From: Hymenobacter negativus
GTDB taxonomy: Bacteria; Bacteroidota; Bacteroidia; Cytophagales; Hymenobacteraceae
DNA length: 64,000 nt
Direction of reading: 5' to 3'
Assembly: GCF_017571495.1 (NCBI RefSeq)
Contig: NZ_JAGETZ010000001.1
Location: 558,001-622,000 of the forward strand
Part shown: in pieces, positions 18,612 through 27,157 of the stretch
Numbering within the stretch: position 1 is the first letter of the stretch
Layout of the letters: every line of letters begins with the position of its first letter
The notes under the pieces: generated by a model
What the model was told of the DNA's origin: nothing
Databases searched by the model: none
Seen by the model: the letters and a program-made list of their open reading frames with translations, nothing else
Position numbers and translations under genes: made by a program

Positions 18612-18944
18612 TTGGTGGTATCCGGCGTGCTGGTTGCCTCCGTTCTATCAGCCTTTGCCTGCATGGTGTACGCACGCATCGCCTTAGGGCATTGGCCGCA
18701 ATACTTGCCGGACCAGCCCCCGGGTGCGGTCCTGTCGGGGTGGGGGTACAACACGCACTTGCTATTGAGCATGCTGCATGTTCCGTGCTTGTTGTTTTGG
18801 GCGGCGATGATGGGCTTGTCGGCTTGGGAGCACAAGGCCCTGCGTCACCGGGCGGCCTTGCTGCTCGGGGTGGCAGCCGTGGCTGGGTGCTTCGCCTTAT
18901 CGTATTTGCCTGGCACTTGCTTCGAGTGGCTTTTTCTTCGATAG
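18612..18944 (+). CDS. Small polytopic membrane protein
   Basis: 110 residues with three or four hydrophobic segments (VSGVLVASVLSAFACMVYA, LLSMLHVPCLLFWAAMMGL, AALLLGVAAVAGCFALSYL). The start is unclear: the only upstream ATG in frame (18585) is followed directly by TGA. The gene therefore either uses TTG at 18612 or GTG at 18615, or has lost its true start by a small indel. Only gene between R8 and R9. Confidence 0.55.
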   Translation: MVVSGVLVASVLSAFACMVYARIALGHWPQYLPDQPPGAVLSGWGYNTHLLLSMLHVPCLLFWAAMMGLSAWEHKALRHRAALLLGVAAVAGCFALSYLPGTCFEWLFLR

Positions 18945-18962
18945 CCTCACTTCTCTAATCAG

Positions 18963-18998
18963 GTTCAAATTAACGGTGGTCTAAATTAACGAGCCTTT
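18963..18998 (+). repeat. Cassette-boundary repeat R9 (compact form)
   Basis: GTTCAAATTAACGGT, GGTCTAAAT, TAACGAGCCTTT. Confidence 0.65.
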
Positions 18999-19032
18999 GT
19001 GAAAGGTGTTAACCGGTCACAAGACTGACTGG

Positions 19033-19614
19033 TTACTCCTGCGCGGCGCCTTTGGGCAGCGTGTCGGGACGAGGAAAATGGAAGAGGTCCTCTAGGCCTT
19101 GGGCCAGTACCGGCGCGGAGAAGGCCTCGACGCACGGCGACGGCTTCCCGGGCGACGCGCCCGCCTCGCGCAGCGCCTGCGCCAAGTGAAAGACAATTGC
19201 CTGGGGGTCCGCGTAGGCCGCAACGGGAGCATTGCCGTACGAGAACAGGCGTTGGCCTTTGCGGTAGACCAGCACCTTGACAATTGCCCCGTCCGTTGGC
19301 TCAATTCGGATGCCGCCCGTCCCGATTGAATCCAAGCGCACCACCTGCTGGGCTAAGGTCAGTACTTGCCGTCGTTGGGGTTCTGACAGGGCAAAACAAT
19401 GGACGGCGGAATCGGGCGCGGCCGCGTTGAGGTATAGAGCTTGTACCCGGCCGACCGAATCCATCCGGTAGACCCATGTTTCGTTCTGGCCGTTGAAATG
19501 CAGCAGTTCCAGCGCCTGGATGTCGTGCCCGGCGCTGGATGGCTCCCCGCAACGCATGAACAGGGGCCCGGCCATGAGGAAAAAGAAGGCACCGTAGCGC
19601 AAATGCTTGCTCAT
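19033..19614 (-). CDS. Exported hypothetical protein
   Basis: 193 residues. The N terminus (RYGAFFFLMAGPLFMRCGEP) looks like a lipoprotein signal with a poor lipobox (FMRC). The mature domain contains TWVYRMDSVGRVQALYLN, a helix FALSEPQRRQVLTLAQQVV and IVKVLVYRKGQRLFSYG, suggesting a small alpha/beta domain. No family recognised. It lies between R9 and R10 and runs against the repeat orientation. Confidence 0.7.
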   Translation of the reverse strand: MSKHLRYGAFFFLMAGPLFMRCGEPSSAGHDIQALELLHFNGQNETWVYRMDSVGRVQALYLNAAAPDSAVHCFALSEPQRRQVLTLAQQVVRLDSIGTGGIRIEPTDGAIVKVLVYRKGQRLFSYGNAPVAAYADPQAIVFHLAQALREAGASPGKPSPCVEAFSAPVLAQGLEDLFHFPRPDTLPKGAAQE

Positions 19615-19615
19615 G

Positions 19616-19648
19616 GTTCAACTAAATGGTCGTAATCGCTAAAAGCCT
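19616..19648 (+). repeat. Cassette-boundary repeat R10 (diverged)
   Basis: GTTCAACTAAATGGT at the left; the rest is diverged (CGTAATCGCTAAAAG). Directly upstream of the start codon of the gene at 19033-19614. Confidence 0.4.
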
Positions 19649-19842
19649 TTGCATCTGACTAGAACCGGTTCGTACTGCCTGTCTGGCCCACATCAATCGA
19701 ACCGGCAGCAGTCAAGCTAAAGACTGGTCGCTAGCCGAAACAGCCCGGCCCGGGACCAGCGATTTGCCCTGCAGGCACCTATGGATGACCTGCTTAACAG
19801 GGCAATGCGGTGAGGCAGGCTAACACACTTGCCTTGAAAATC

Positions 19843-22800
19843 TTAGGTATTACCAGGTGCTGTTTCCTCTATGGGCGGAGGAAACGTGAACTGCGCGGCG
19901 GCGGCCACGAGCGGGGCCGGGTCCGTGTGGTACTGGTTGAGGCGCGTGCGAAGCGCCGCGGTCCAGCCGGCGGGCTGGGTGGCTTGCGCCAGCAGTGCGG
20001 CCAGGGCCAGGCGCCGCAGTCGGGCATCGGAATGGTCAGCCAAAGCCCGCTCAAAGGACACCAGCGAATCATCCGCCAGCGGCTGGCCCGCGCGCTGCCC
20101 GCTTCTGGCAATGGCTTCCGCGGCCGTCAGCAACGATTCGGCGTCCAGCGCGTCGGTAGTGGCCAACTCGCTGAGGAAAGCGGCCAGCTCGGGCCAGGGC
20201 AGGCCTGCCACGGCCAATTGAACTTGCAGCCGCACCGTCAGCGGGTCGGGGCGCAGGGCGGCCAGCAGGCCCTGTACCAGGGGCTGCAAAGCGCTCCGGT
20301 TGCCGGGCAGGGCGGCGCGCAGCGCGTCGAGCGTGGCGTGGAGCACGCGCCGCTCGGGCCGCACCCGGGCCACGGTTTCGGCAATGAGGGCCGGGTGCGA
20401 CACGGCGTAGGTGGCAAACAGGGCGCGGGCGGCGGCGCGGTATTCGTCGGGCAGCGGCGAGTGCAGGTCGGCTAGCAGCGGCGGCAGCAGCACCTGGCCG
20501 GGGTCGGCCAACGGGAGCGAAACGCACCGGCCCAGCACCTGTACCCGCAACGGAGCATCCGGGTGGCGCAGCAGTGTTCCCAGCAGCGCCAGCACCTGTT
20601 GTTGCCCGGCGGGCGACAGGCGGTCGGTCGGAATCCGGGCCACGCCGGCCGCGACGGCCGGGTCTGGGTCGGCCGCAACCGCGCGCAGCAGGGGCCACGT
20701 TTCGGCGCGGTCCGGGTGGTCCCACAGGGCCCGGAGCAGGGCCACGCGCACGTCGCGGTGAAGCGGGCGGGCGGCCATTTCCAGCAGCAGCGGGTAGGCA
20801 GCCGGCGTGTCCAGTTCGCCCAGCAGGCGCAGCACTTCTTTGGCCACCGTTACTTTTTCGGTGGGGGCCGTTTGGAGCAGGGCCAGGGCCTGCGGAGCGG
20901 GCATTTCCAGCAGCGTTGAGCGCAGGGCATAGATGGCGATGCGCGCCCGTGTGTCGGCCAGGGCTTCCACCAGCACCGGTACGCCCTGCCCGCCATCGAG
21001 CCGGGCCAGGGCCCGCACGGCCGTGTCGCGCACGGCCACCCGCTCCAGGCGCGCATCGGCCAGCCTAAATAGGCTCGTCGGCACCACTGCCGGCAGCGCG
21101 GCCAACTGGTGAATCGCCTGAAACAGCGCGGGCGTGTCGCGCTGTCCATCCTGCGTCAGTTGCGTCAGCGTTTCGGCAAACAGGCGCTGCTGCGTCGGGG
21201 TCCAGCGGTAAAAATGCGTAAACAAGGGCAGCACGAAGCGCGTGTTTCCGGTTGAAAACCGCCCCTTATAGGCGCGCTGCCCCAGAAAGGGCGTGAGCAA
21301 ATCCTGTCGTTGCCGGTGCAGGTAGGTGTAAACGGCTGGTAGCGTGACCACACTGGGGTCGCTGTGCAGCAGGGCCGGAACCAGGGCACCGAGGCGGGCG
21401 GACTGGTGCTCGCCCAGCAGCTGGAGTATCTGCGAGGCCACGTAGCTCTGCCGCGTGGTGACCAGTACAGTTTCCAGCAAGTCGGTCAGGCCCTCGAACA
21501 CCCGAAGCCGCCGGCCCAGTCGATGGGCTGCCTCGACTAACCATACTTCTCGCTCGCGGGTGGCCCAGGCCTGTAGCACCGGCAGCAGGGCGGGCGCCAC
21601 GCGGCGGACGTCGGCCGCGGTTAGCCGTTCACCCAAGTTGGGGAAATAAATGACCCCACGCGCCCGCGCCAGCTCGGCCAGCCACCCCGCCGCCCATTTG
21701 GGCTGAAACGGCACCAGCGCCACCACCAGGTGCTCGGCCGAGCGGGCAGTGCCCGCTGATAAGTCGGCGGCGTTCAGGGCATCGCGGAGAACCAGGCTTA
21801 GGTCGTCTAAATGAGCGGCTTGCCAGCGGGCCGGGGGCAGGCCGGCCAGCGCCGCCAGCATCGCCTGGCGCACGGGGTCCTGCTCGTTGGCACGGGCGCG
21901 CACCAGGGCCAGCGCGGCGGGTAGTTGGGCCCGGTGAAAGCGGGCTACCTTAATTTGGGTGGCCAGGGCCAGGGTGCGCAGGTCGGCATCGGGGTTGCGC
22001 ACATACGGAGTGAGCACGGTGTGGGCTTCGTCCCACGGCAAAAAGGCCGCATAGGGCAGCCGCTGGGCCGGCCGCGCCGCCAGCGCGGGCAGGGCGAGGT
22101 GGCGGCGGGCTTCGGCGGCGCGCAGTTCGGCGGGCAGCCGCGCGACCACACCCGTTGGCACCACCCCTTCGGCGCTGCGCCACCCGTTGCCGGCCACCTC
22201 AAATGCGGCCCGGCGCAGCGCCGGGGGCACGCGGCCCAGCCAGGCTTCGCGGTCGGCGACCAGGGTGGGCCGGTGCCGGAGCACAGCCAGCAGGCGGGTT
22301 TCGGTGAGGCGGGGGGCGAGCCGGTTGAGGGGAAGCCGCACCGCCGCGCCGTCTTCGTGCGCAAGCAGTAAATCCACCACCTCGTTGGGGCGCCGCCGGG
22401 CCAGGTGGTGCAGCGCGATGCGGGCGGGCGGCTCTTGGCGCAGCAACGCGCGCACCAGCGTTATGGCGTGGTCGGTCTCACGCTCCGCCAGGGGAGCCAG
22501 CACCGCGTTCACGTGGTAAAGCAGCCGTGCATCCGGGGCCGTCAGGGTGCGCAGCTGGTCGTGCAGTTGCGCAAACGCAATAGCCGGGTGGTACTTGGCC
22601 AGCCGCTCCCAATCCATACTGCCCCAGCCCGGCATCACCGCCGCCATGTGCTTCTCCACCAAGGCCGCGGTGCCAAAATACAGCAATTGCGCCAGCCGCG
22701 CATCCGGACCAGCGGCCAGTCCTTCCAGCAGGGCATCCACAACGGCTCCCCGCCGCTGCCGCAGCAGCATCCGCAGGAGCTTGGGTTGCGCTCGGCGGGG

Positions 22801-23106
22801 CAGGACGGCAAACGCCGCCCCAACCTGCGCATCGGTGCAGATGTGGGCCACCAAGCGCAGCGCCAGGTCCCGCAGCAGGCGTGACGGGTCGCCCAGCGCG
22901 GCCACGACCTGCTTCCCGTCCATGCTGCCGTAGCAGGCCAGCAGCGCCAATTGGCGCTCGTAGAAGCCCTCGGCCGTGGACAGGGAGTGCAGCAGGGCAG
23001 CCACCACCGTGTCGGTGCGGGCCTGCTGCCCGAGCGTCACCAAGCGCTTTACCCGGTTATGGTAGGGAAAGGTTTCGAGTTCCGTCAGGAGCGTGGCGAT
23101 GGTCAT
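19843..23106 (-). CDS. Giant HEAT-repeat protein
   Basis: 1087 residues from the ATG at 23106. Almost entirely helical repeats of 30-40 residues, rich in Ala, Leu, Arg and Pro, of HEAT type (for example VLVEALADTRARIAIYALRS, PAAYPLLLEMAARPLHRDVR). No enzyme domain, signal peptide or membrane segment is seen. Such solenoids are protein- or nucleic acid-binding scaffolds. It is much larger than the other genes in the repeat-delimited region, filling the whole R10-R11 interval. The longer frame to 23190 adds no homologous sequence and is not used. Confidence 0.88.
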   Translation of the reverse strand: MTIATLLTELETFPYHNRVKRLVTLGQQARTDTVVAALLHSLSTAEGFYERQLALLACYGSMDGKQVVAALGDPSRLLRDLALRLVAHICTDAQVGAAFAVLPRRAQPKLLRMLLRQRRGAVVDALLEGLAAGPDARLAQLLYFGTAALVEKHMAAVMPGWGSMDWERLAKYHPAIAFAQLHDQLRTLTAPDARLLYHVNAVLAPLAERETDHAITLVRALLRQEPPARIALHHLARRRPNEVVDLLLAHEDGAAVRLPLNRLAPRLTETRLLAVLRHRPTLVADREAWLGRVPPALRRAAFEVAGNGWRSAEGVVPTGVVARLPAELRAAEARRHLALPALAARPAQRLPYAAFLPWDEAHTVLTPYVRNPDADLRTLALATQIKVARFHRAQLPAALALVRARANEQDPVRQAMLAALAGLPPARWQAAHLDDLSLVLRDALNAADLSAGTARSAEHLVVALVPFQPKWAAGWLAELARARGVIYFPNLGERLTAADVRRVAPALLPVLQAWATREREVWLVEAAHRLGRRLRVFEGLTDLLETVLVTTRQSYVASQILQLLGEHQSARLGALVPALLHSDPSVVTLPAVYTYLHRQRQDLLTPFLGQRAYKGRFSTGNTRFVLPLFTHFYRWTPTQQRLFAETLTQLTQDGQRDTPALFQAIHQLAALPAVVPTSLFRLADARLERVAVRDTAVRALARLDGGQGVPVLVEALADTRARIAIYALRSTLLEMPAPQALALLQTAPTEKVTVAKEVLRLLGELDTPAAYPLLLEMAARPLHRDVRVALLRALWDHPDRAETWPLLRAVAADPDPAVAAGVARIPTDRLSPAGQQQVLALLGTLLRHPDAPLRVQVLGRCVSLPLADPGQVLLPPLLADLHSPLPDEYRAAARALFATYAVSHPALIAETVARVRPERRVLHATLDALRAALPGNRSALQPLVQGLLAALRPDPLTVRLQVQLAVAGLPWPELAAFLSELATTDALDAESLLTAAEAIARSGQRAGQPLADDSLVSFERALADHSDARLRRLALAALLAQATQPAGWTAALRTRLNQYHTDPAPLVAAAAQFTFPPPIEETAPGNT

Positions 23107-23189
23107 AAGCGTGAAGTGGCAAGGCACAAACTTAGGCTCAATTGAACAAGCGTTTGGATAGCGGCTGGCACGACTCACCCGCAAGGACA

Positions 23190-23219
23190 ACGTGCTCCGG
23201 TCAAGTTAAGGAGGGTTAG
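23190..23219 (+). repeat. Cassette-boundary repeat R11 (right half only)
   Basis: Only the right end is convincing: CAAGTTAAGGAGGGTTAG, like the right arm of R13 and R18. The left arm is not clear. Confidence 0.35.
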
Positions 23220-23278
23220 ATAGATGCTTGCCTCGTAGTTTCCTATATGGGAGTGTTTGGCGCAGAGGGGCGTGCCGT

Positions 23279-23553
23279 TTACCCCATTACCCAGTCGATG
23301 GCCACATCGCCGTAGTGGACAATCACCTGCAACAAGCCATAAAATGTCCCCAGCGTGGCCAACGAAGCGGCTAATACGTCCTTTTCGTGGGGCCCGTCAT
23401 AAAGGCACGTTGATGGAAAAACGGATAGAGCGCCGTCGTCACGAGCCAGAAAAAGCCGTACAGCTACATCAGGGCCAGCAGCCCCAGGATCAGCACGCCG
23501 TGACCGATTAGGCCCAGGACCGTGGGCGATACATCCCGGTGCGCGTCGGGCAT
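23279..23553 (-). pseudogene. Decayed small membrane protein
   Basis: From an ATG at 23553 the frame reads MPDAHRDVSPTVLGLIGHGV then LILGLLALM, a TAG, and LYGFFWLVTTALYPFFHQRA. After a frameshift it continues as DVLAASLATLGTFYGLLQVI. Together these are three or four membrane helices of one former protein, broken by one stop and one frameshift. Confidence 0.6.
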
Positions 23554-23566
23554 GTACCCTGTGTGT

Positions 23567-23743
23567 CACTAGCGGCCGCAATATGTCACATGCCGGTCCG
23601 TACACGGGCCAATTGCTGTCGAGCATACAACCCAACAAGGCGCCAGCGATAGGCAACTGCTGGTCAATAGGAAGATGTCGTAAGCGCCTGAGCGCGTTCT
23701 CATCGCCATTGTCGCGAGGAACGAGGTGGGTAAGGCGTGCCAT
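23567..23743 (-). pseudogene. Truncated DUF5071-like protein
   Basis: Starting at 23743, 59 codons match the DUF5071 pattern (HLVPRDNGDENALRRL, then LLGCMLDSNWPVYGP, where the NWPV motif is diagnostic). The family is usually about twice this length. The frame then runs on into the decayed membrane protein in the wrong frame, so the C-terminal half is lost. Confidence 0.6.
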
Positions 23744-23814
23744 GATGCAAGAAGAAAGGGGCTGAATATTCCTGTTACCTGCTCAATATTGCCACAATTG
23801 CCCAAGCAGCAGTC

Positions 23815-23853
23815 GTTCAGCGAAAGGGTCGGAATGAGATAGCGAGCCGTTAC
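23815..23853 (+). repeat. Cassette-boundary repeat R12
   Basis: GTTCAGCGAAAGGGTCGG at the left, TAGCGAGCCGTTAC at the right. Confidence 0.5.
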
Positions 23854-23865
23854 ATAAACGACTTC

Positions 23866-24101
23866 TCATAGGTGCTGCCCCATCCGTATTTCTTTTTTTG
23901 CCAACCGAATGGGCAGCACTTTTTCGAGGGTCATACCTACCGGCCGGGTGCGTCGGTTGACCCAGCGACCGAATTTCCCCGGGCCCGGCCGGCCGCGGCC
24001 AGTGCTTTGGTCAGCGACCTTGTAGGAGCCGTCAGCCCGGGCGAGACAGCCGTGGCAGTCAGCAAGCCACTCAGAACCACTGGCCACACGAATCGTCTCA
24101 T
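23866..24101 (-). pseudogene. Decayed small secreted protein
   Basis: An ATG at 24101 opens a signal-peptide-like start (MRRFVWPVVLSGLLTATAVS) that ends at 23937. A second frame covering the 3' part reads like a small domain (DGSYKVADQSTGRG, GKFGRWVNRRTRPVGMTLEK). One frameshift would join them. It is the only candidate gene between R12 and R13, and evidence is weak. Confidence 0.3.
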
Positions 24102-24137
24102 TAGGGCAGGATACAAGGCGTATTACATAGTCCTGAA

Positions 24138-24194
24138 GTTTACGAAAACAGTCCGAAGCTAAACCCCCGCCTTTCAATTGAAGGAGGGTTAAAC
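24138..24194 (+). repeat. Cassette-boundary repeat R13 (long form)
   Basis: GTTTACGAAAACAGTCCG at the left and GAGGGTTAAAC at the right, with a strong inner hairpin: AACCC/GGGTT and CCTTTCAA/TTGAAGG. Confidence 0.6.
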
Positions 24195-24253
24195 GTTTGG
24201 CTAAGTCAACAGGCAAGCGAACGGCCTTTGAAGCCGCCCAGCCGAAAAGCGTC

Positions 24254-24673
24254 CTACCCGGTGGTACGCGGCGGCCCAAACTTTCGCTGGATGGCCTGGT
24301 GAAAAAACATCCCTAGCAGCAGCACCCCGATAACGGCATTATATCCTCCCAAGGTTAAATCAGAAGGTGAATACCCCCGGGTATACACCCCGTATTCCAC
24401 TCCGAAAAAAAGCGCTAATCCTGCCAGAAAAAGGACGCCATTTACTGTCCTCAGCAGGAGATATAACGGCAGGCAAAATAACCCAATCAGGGGCAGGGAG
24501 TAAACGAACACATAGAGCATGTAGGCTAGCGTTTGCTCGACTATTTCCACCGAGGTCCTGGCTTTGTCCAAGACGAGGCTTTGATACCGGCTCGCACAGG
24601 CGAGCACAAAAAAGAAGGCGGCGTACTTGATAAGCAGAAACCAAACGCTATTGCGAAGCCGAACCTTCAGCAT
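24254..24673 (-). CDS. Small polytopic membrane protein
   Basis: 137 residues with four hydrophobic segments (VWFLLIKYAAFFFVLACAS, LAYMLYVFVYSLPLIGLFCL, VNGVLFLAGLALFFGVEYGV, YNAVIGVLLLGMFFHQAI) and a short basic tail. No family recognised. Only gene between R13 and R14, on the strand opposite to the repeat orientation. Confidence 0.72.
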   Translation of the reverse strand: MLKVRLRNSVWFLLIKYAAFFFVLACASRYQSLVLDKARTSVEIVEQTLAYMLYVFVYSLPLIGLFCLPLYLLLRTVNGVLFLAGLALFFGVEYGVYTRGYSPSDLTLGGYNAVIGVLLLGMFFHQAIQRKFGPPRTTG

Positions 24674-24727
24674 GACCTCTCTTTTATAAAACGTTGACGG
24701 ATAAGATACAACCTTTCTATTAGCTCA

Positions 24728-24764
24728 GTTCACGCAAATGGTCCTGCCATTAACACTTGCGTTT
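24728..24764 (+). repeat. Cassette-boundary repeat R14
   Basis: GTTCACGCAAATGGT at the left and CACTTGCGTTT at the right. The outer arms ACGCAAATG and CACTTGCGT nearly pair. Confidence 0.5.
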
Positions 24765-24846
24765 GGTATTGCGTTACCCTAGGCGAAAACACAACCCACT
24801 TCCGGCTCCGGGCATGTGCCTGAACGCTTACCTGTTCGGCGGGAGG

Positions 24847-25380
24847 CTAAAGCAGAAAGTCCAGGGTGAGCGTGGGAAAAACGACCACTCGGCGGCCGGT
24901 TACTACCATGTCGCCGCGTTGGTATTCGGCCCGAAACCCGTTGACGGCAAAAATATTGAACCCGGTGCGGAAACGGTCGCTGAAGCGCAGGTTGGTGCCG
25001 AAGCCGGCCCCAACGTTGAGGTCGGTCACCGCACCGCTGCCCCCGGCCAGCGCCCAGTGGTACAGCGAGTAGACGGCTCCCACGCCCACGACGGGTTCCA
25101 CCACCTTGGCGTTTGTGAGCAAAGAGTAAGTCAGGAGCCCAATGCCGGCGCGGCCGTACTCGGCGGCGCGTTCGTAGCCAAATTGCTGGACCCCGGCCAG
25201 CTTGACGCCCCAGCGCGGGGTAAAGCGGTAATCCGATTGAACGCCCACGCCATTGTACGTACCCAACACCCCAACCGAAAACCTGCGGACGCGGTAGGTC
25301 GCCAGCGAAGGGGCGGCTTCTTGACCGAGTGAAGGCAGGGCAGCCAACCCGAAAAGCAGTAGGAAAGGGGTACTCATCAT
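24847..25380 (-). CDS. Outer-membrane beta-barrel-like protein
   Basis: 177 residues from the ATG at 25380. Signal peptide MMSTPFLLLFGLAALPSLGQ with cleavage near SLGQ. The mature part shows alternating strands typical of a small beta-barrel (YRVRRFSVGVLGTYNGVGV, YRFTPRWGVKLAGVQQFGYE, VGAGFGTNLRFSDRFRTGFN) and ends with hydrophobic TLTLDFLL, like the C-terminal strand of barrels. The frame opens further upstream, but signal peptide position favours 25380 (or 25377). Only gene between R14 and R15. Confidence 0.78.
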   Translation of the reverse strand: MMSTPFLLLFGLAALPSLGQEAAPSLATYRVRRFSVGVLGTYNGVGVQSDYRFTPRWGVKLAGVQQFGYERAAEYGRAGIGLLTYSLLTNAKVVEPVVGVGAVYSLYHWALAGGSGAVTDLNVGAGFGTNLRFSDRFRTGFNIFAVNGFRAEYQRGDMVVTGRRVVVFPTLTLDFLL

Positions 25381-25477
25381 AAGGAAAAGGGGGGTCGAGG
25401 GGAATAAGATACTGCCCAGGGGCGGGAACGCCGCCCACCGCATGTCAGGCGAGTATTCCCAGCCCCTGGTAGATTAC

Positions 25478-25514
25478 GTCCAGCCAAATGGTGGTCTAAA
25501 TTACCGAGCGTTAC
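25478..25514 (+). repeat. Cassette-boundary repeat R15 (compact form)
   Basis: GTCCAGCCAAATGGT, GGTCTAAAT, TACCGAGCGTTAC. Confidence 0.65.
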
Positions 25515-25594
25515 TTGTAATGTGGCGAAAGCCTTGGTAGGGTAAAGCGATTGACCCTGTTTCGTATTCTTACAGCAAGCCCTTTTACCCCTCC

Positions 25595-25924
25595 ATGAGT
25601 GACGTAACCAATTTACTTATTGCTTTCTCCTTAAGTGAGGACGAGGAAAAGATTCAGCAACAGTTACGGCAGCACGTTTATAACAACATCACCCAGTTCG
25701 ATGCGGTCTCTGCAGATTCCCCCACCCTGCCAAAAGGATGGTACGCCGGCAGCAAGTACTTGGAAGCCCAGTTACTCATTGGGGCCTACAACCATTTAAA
25801 CCTCGACGAGCTGTTCGTTTTCATGAAAAACATGACATGGGAATGCCCGGAGGACGTGCAACTCATTGTGAAAGAGCAGTGGGACTCAAAATTTCGTCTG
25901 ATTGACCTCTTTCCAGAGGCTTAA
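25595..25924 (+). CDS. Hypothetical protein, family A (paralogue of 27158-27523)
   Basis: 109 residues, cytosolic. The block WYAGSKYLEAQLLIGAYNHL, followed by LDELFVFMKNMTWECPEDVQ, aligns with the protein at 27158-27523 (WYGGTK, then LGSFNHFDLDGF, then WEDPEHVQVLI). Shared residues include W-Y-x-G-x-K, G-x-[YF]-N-H, L-D and W-E-x-P-E-x-V-Q. The family is not known to me; size and acidity would suit an immunity protein, which is a guess. It fills the R15-R16 interval. Confidence 0.75.
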   Translation: MSDVTNLLIAFSLSEDEEKIQQQLRQHVYNNITQFDAVSADSPTLPKGWYAGSKYLEAQLLIGAYNHLNLDELFVFMKNMTWECPEDVQLIVKEQWDSKFRLIDLFPEA

Positions 25925-25965
25925 ACGCCCCCCAGACGGAAGTCATTATCAAGCACCCTTAGTTA

Positions 25966-26156
25966 GTTCACCTTAACGGTGGTGGCTGTTGCAGAACTCT
26001 GCGTCCCCCCAGGAAGGAAGGATTCGAGGTGCTTGAACAAGCTGGAAAGGCTGTCAGACGCGCCTTTTACGCCTACTTAGTCACTAATCCATGCTATTTT
26101 CGAACTGCCGAATGGCTTCTGCAACAGCCACGGTGGTCTAACTTACCGAGGGTTAC
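25966..26156 (+). repeat. Cassette-boundary repeat R16, split by a MITE-like insertion
   Basis: The left half GTTCACCTTAACGGTGG (25966-25982) and the right half CGGTGGTCTAACTTACCG plus AGGGTTAC (26131-26156) are one repeat copy interrupted by 148 bp. CGGTGG appears on both sides as the duplicated target. Confidence 0.75.
25983..26130. mobile_element. MITE-like element, copy A (148 bp)
   Basis: Terminal inverted repeats TGGCTGTTGCAGAA and TTCTGCAACAGCCA bound 148 bp, flanked by a direct repeat CGGTGG. The same 148 bp, inverted and differing at one position, lies at 27673-27820. A short open frame inside (VRRAFYAYLVTNPCYFRTAE) is present but there is no transposase. A non-autonomous IS derivative is likely. 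Confidence 0.8.
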
Positions 26157-26200
26157 GTTTAGGGCAAGCGTCATGCTTACGTTTAGGGCAAGCGTCATGC
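26153..26200 (+). repeat. Tandem duplication, two 24-bp units
   Basis: The unit TTACGTTTAGGGCAAGCG plus TCATGC is repeated exactly once, directly after repeat R16 and upstream of the acetyltransferase gene. Confidence 0.85.
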
Positions 26201-26276
26201 TATTATCATCTGGACCTCTGCTGTTACTTTGTGGTTGGTACCGGATAGGCCCTCTCGCCTCCTATTTTCCCGATCT

Positions 26277-26912
26277 ATGTCCGTTGATTTGGACCTTCTT
26301 GACCGCTGGTTGACGGGCTGGAGCCTGGCCCGCGGCTTGCCCCTTCCTACACGCCATGGCGGAGGCTTGCTCGTTGAGGTGGGATGGCCTGAGCAGCTAC
26401 GGCGTCACGTGTTTGTGGACGCGGGACGCGCGCTGCAAGCCTGTGCCGCCCGCATCCACGCCCCCTTCATTTATGTAAAGGCCGCGGTGGAGCCCGAGCA
26501 CCTGCGGTGCGCCCTTCCCGCCCCCTGGAAAATTGAAAGCCCCCGCTACCTCATGTCCCTTCCCATGGCGATGGCCAGGGCCATCTCCCTGCCCGCGGGG
26601 TATAGCGCGACGGTTGGCGTAGAACATGGTGCGTCGGTTATCCGCCTCGCGGATGCCACGGGACAGCCGGCGGCGAGCGGGCGAGTCGTGCTGCACCAAG
26701 GGACTGCGGTCTTTGACCGCATCGAAACGCTCGCGCCCCATCGCCGCCGGGGGCTAGGCACCGCCTTAATGGGCGCGTTGGATGCGCTGGCCGCACAAGC
26801 GGGGGTTTCCGAGCGCCTGCTTGTGGCCACCGAAGCCGGACGGGCGCTCTACCGTCGCCTGGGATGGCAGCTCGTGGCCCCGTATTCGACGGCCGTCCTG
26901 CCCGCGTCCTGA
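26277..26912 (+). CDS. GNAT-family N-acetyltransferase
   Basis: 211 residues from the ATG at 26277. The N-terminal half is family-specific. The C-terminal half carries the acetyl-CoA motif: FDRIETLAPHRRRGLGTALM (R-x-x-G-x-G/A) and then LLVATEAGRALYRRLGWQLV, the motif B helix-Tyr pattern. The acceptor substrate is unknown. Acetyltransferases are common integron-cassette cargo, which fits its position as the only gene between R16 and R17. Confidence 0.9.
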   Translation: MSVDLDLLDRWLTGWSLARGLPLPTRHGGGLLVEVGWPEQLRRHVFVDAGRALQACAARIHAPFIYVKAAVEPEHLRCALPAPWKIESPRYLMSLPMAMARAISLPAGYSATVGVEHGASVIRLADATGQPAASGRVVLHQGTAVFDRIETLAPHRRRGLGTALMGALDALAAQAGVSERLLVATEAGRALYRRLGWQLVAPYSTAVLPAS

Positions 26913-27114
26913 GTCGGCACGCTTTCGCCGTTGCATGCAGCAACTCGGCGGCGCCGGAATCCAGCGGCACGTCTCGGACGGGAACGGACAGCGGGCAAGG
27001 CGCCGAAGTCCGAACCCAGCCAAAGGCAGCGAATGCCGCCGCAAACTGAACTAAAGCAGGGCAAACAACCTGCTTCAACTCCATAGTTACGCAGCCTGAG
27101 TAGGAGCTTGGCAA

Positions 27115-27153
27115 GTTCAGTCAAAGGGTCGTACCGTTAGGCTAAAGCGTCGG
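27115..27153 (+). repeat. Cassette-boundary repeat R17 (diverged)
   Basis: GTTCAGTCAAAGGGTCG at the left and AGGCTAAAGCGTCGG at the right. Confidence 0.45.
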
Positions 27154-27157
27154 CATG

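Noticed and set aside
25983..26130. Real small gene inside the 148-bp repeated element
   Set aside because: The open frame runs through both ends of the element and has no start or family match; it is element sequence.
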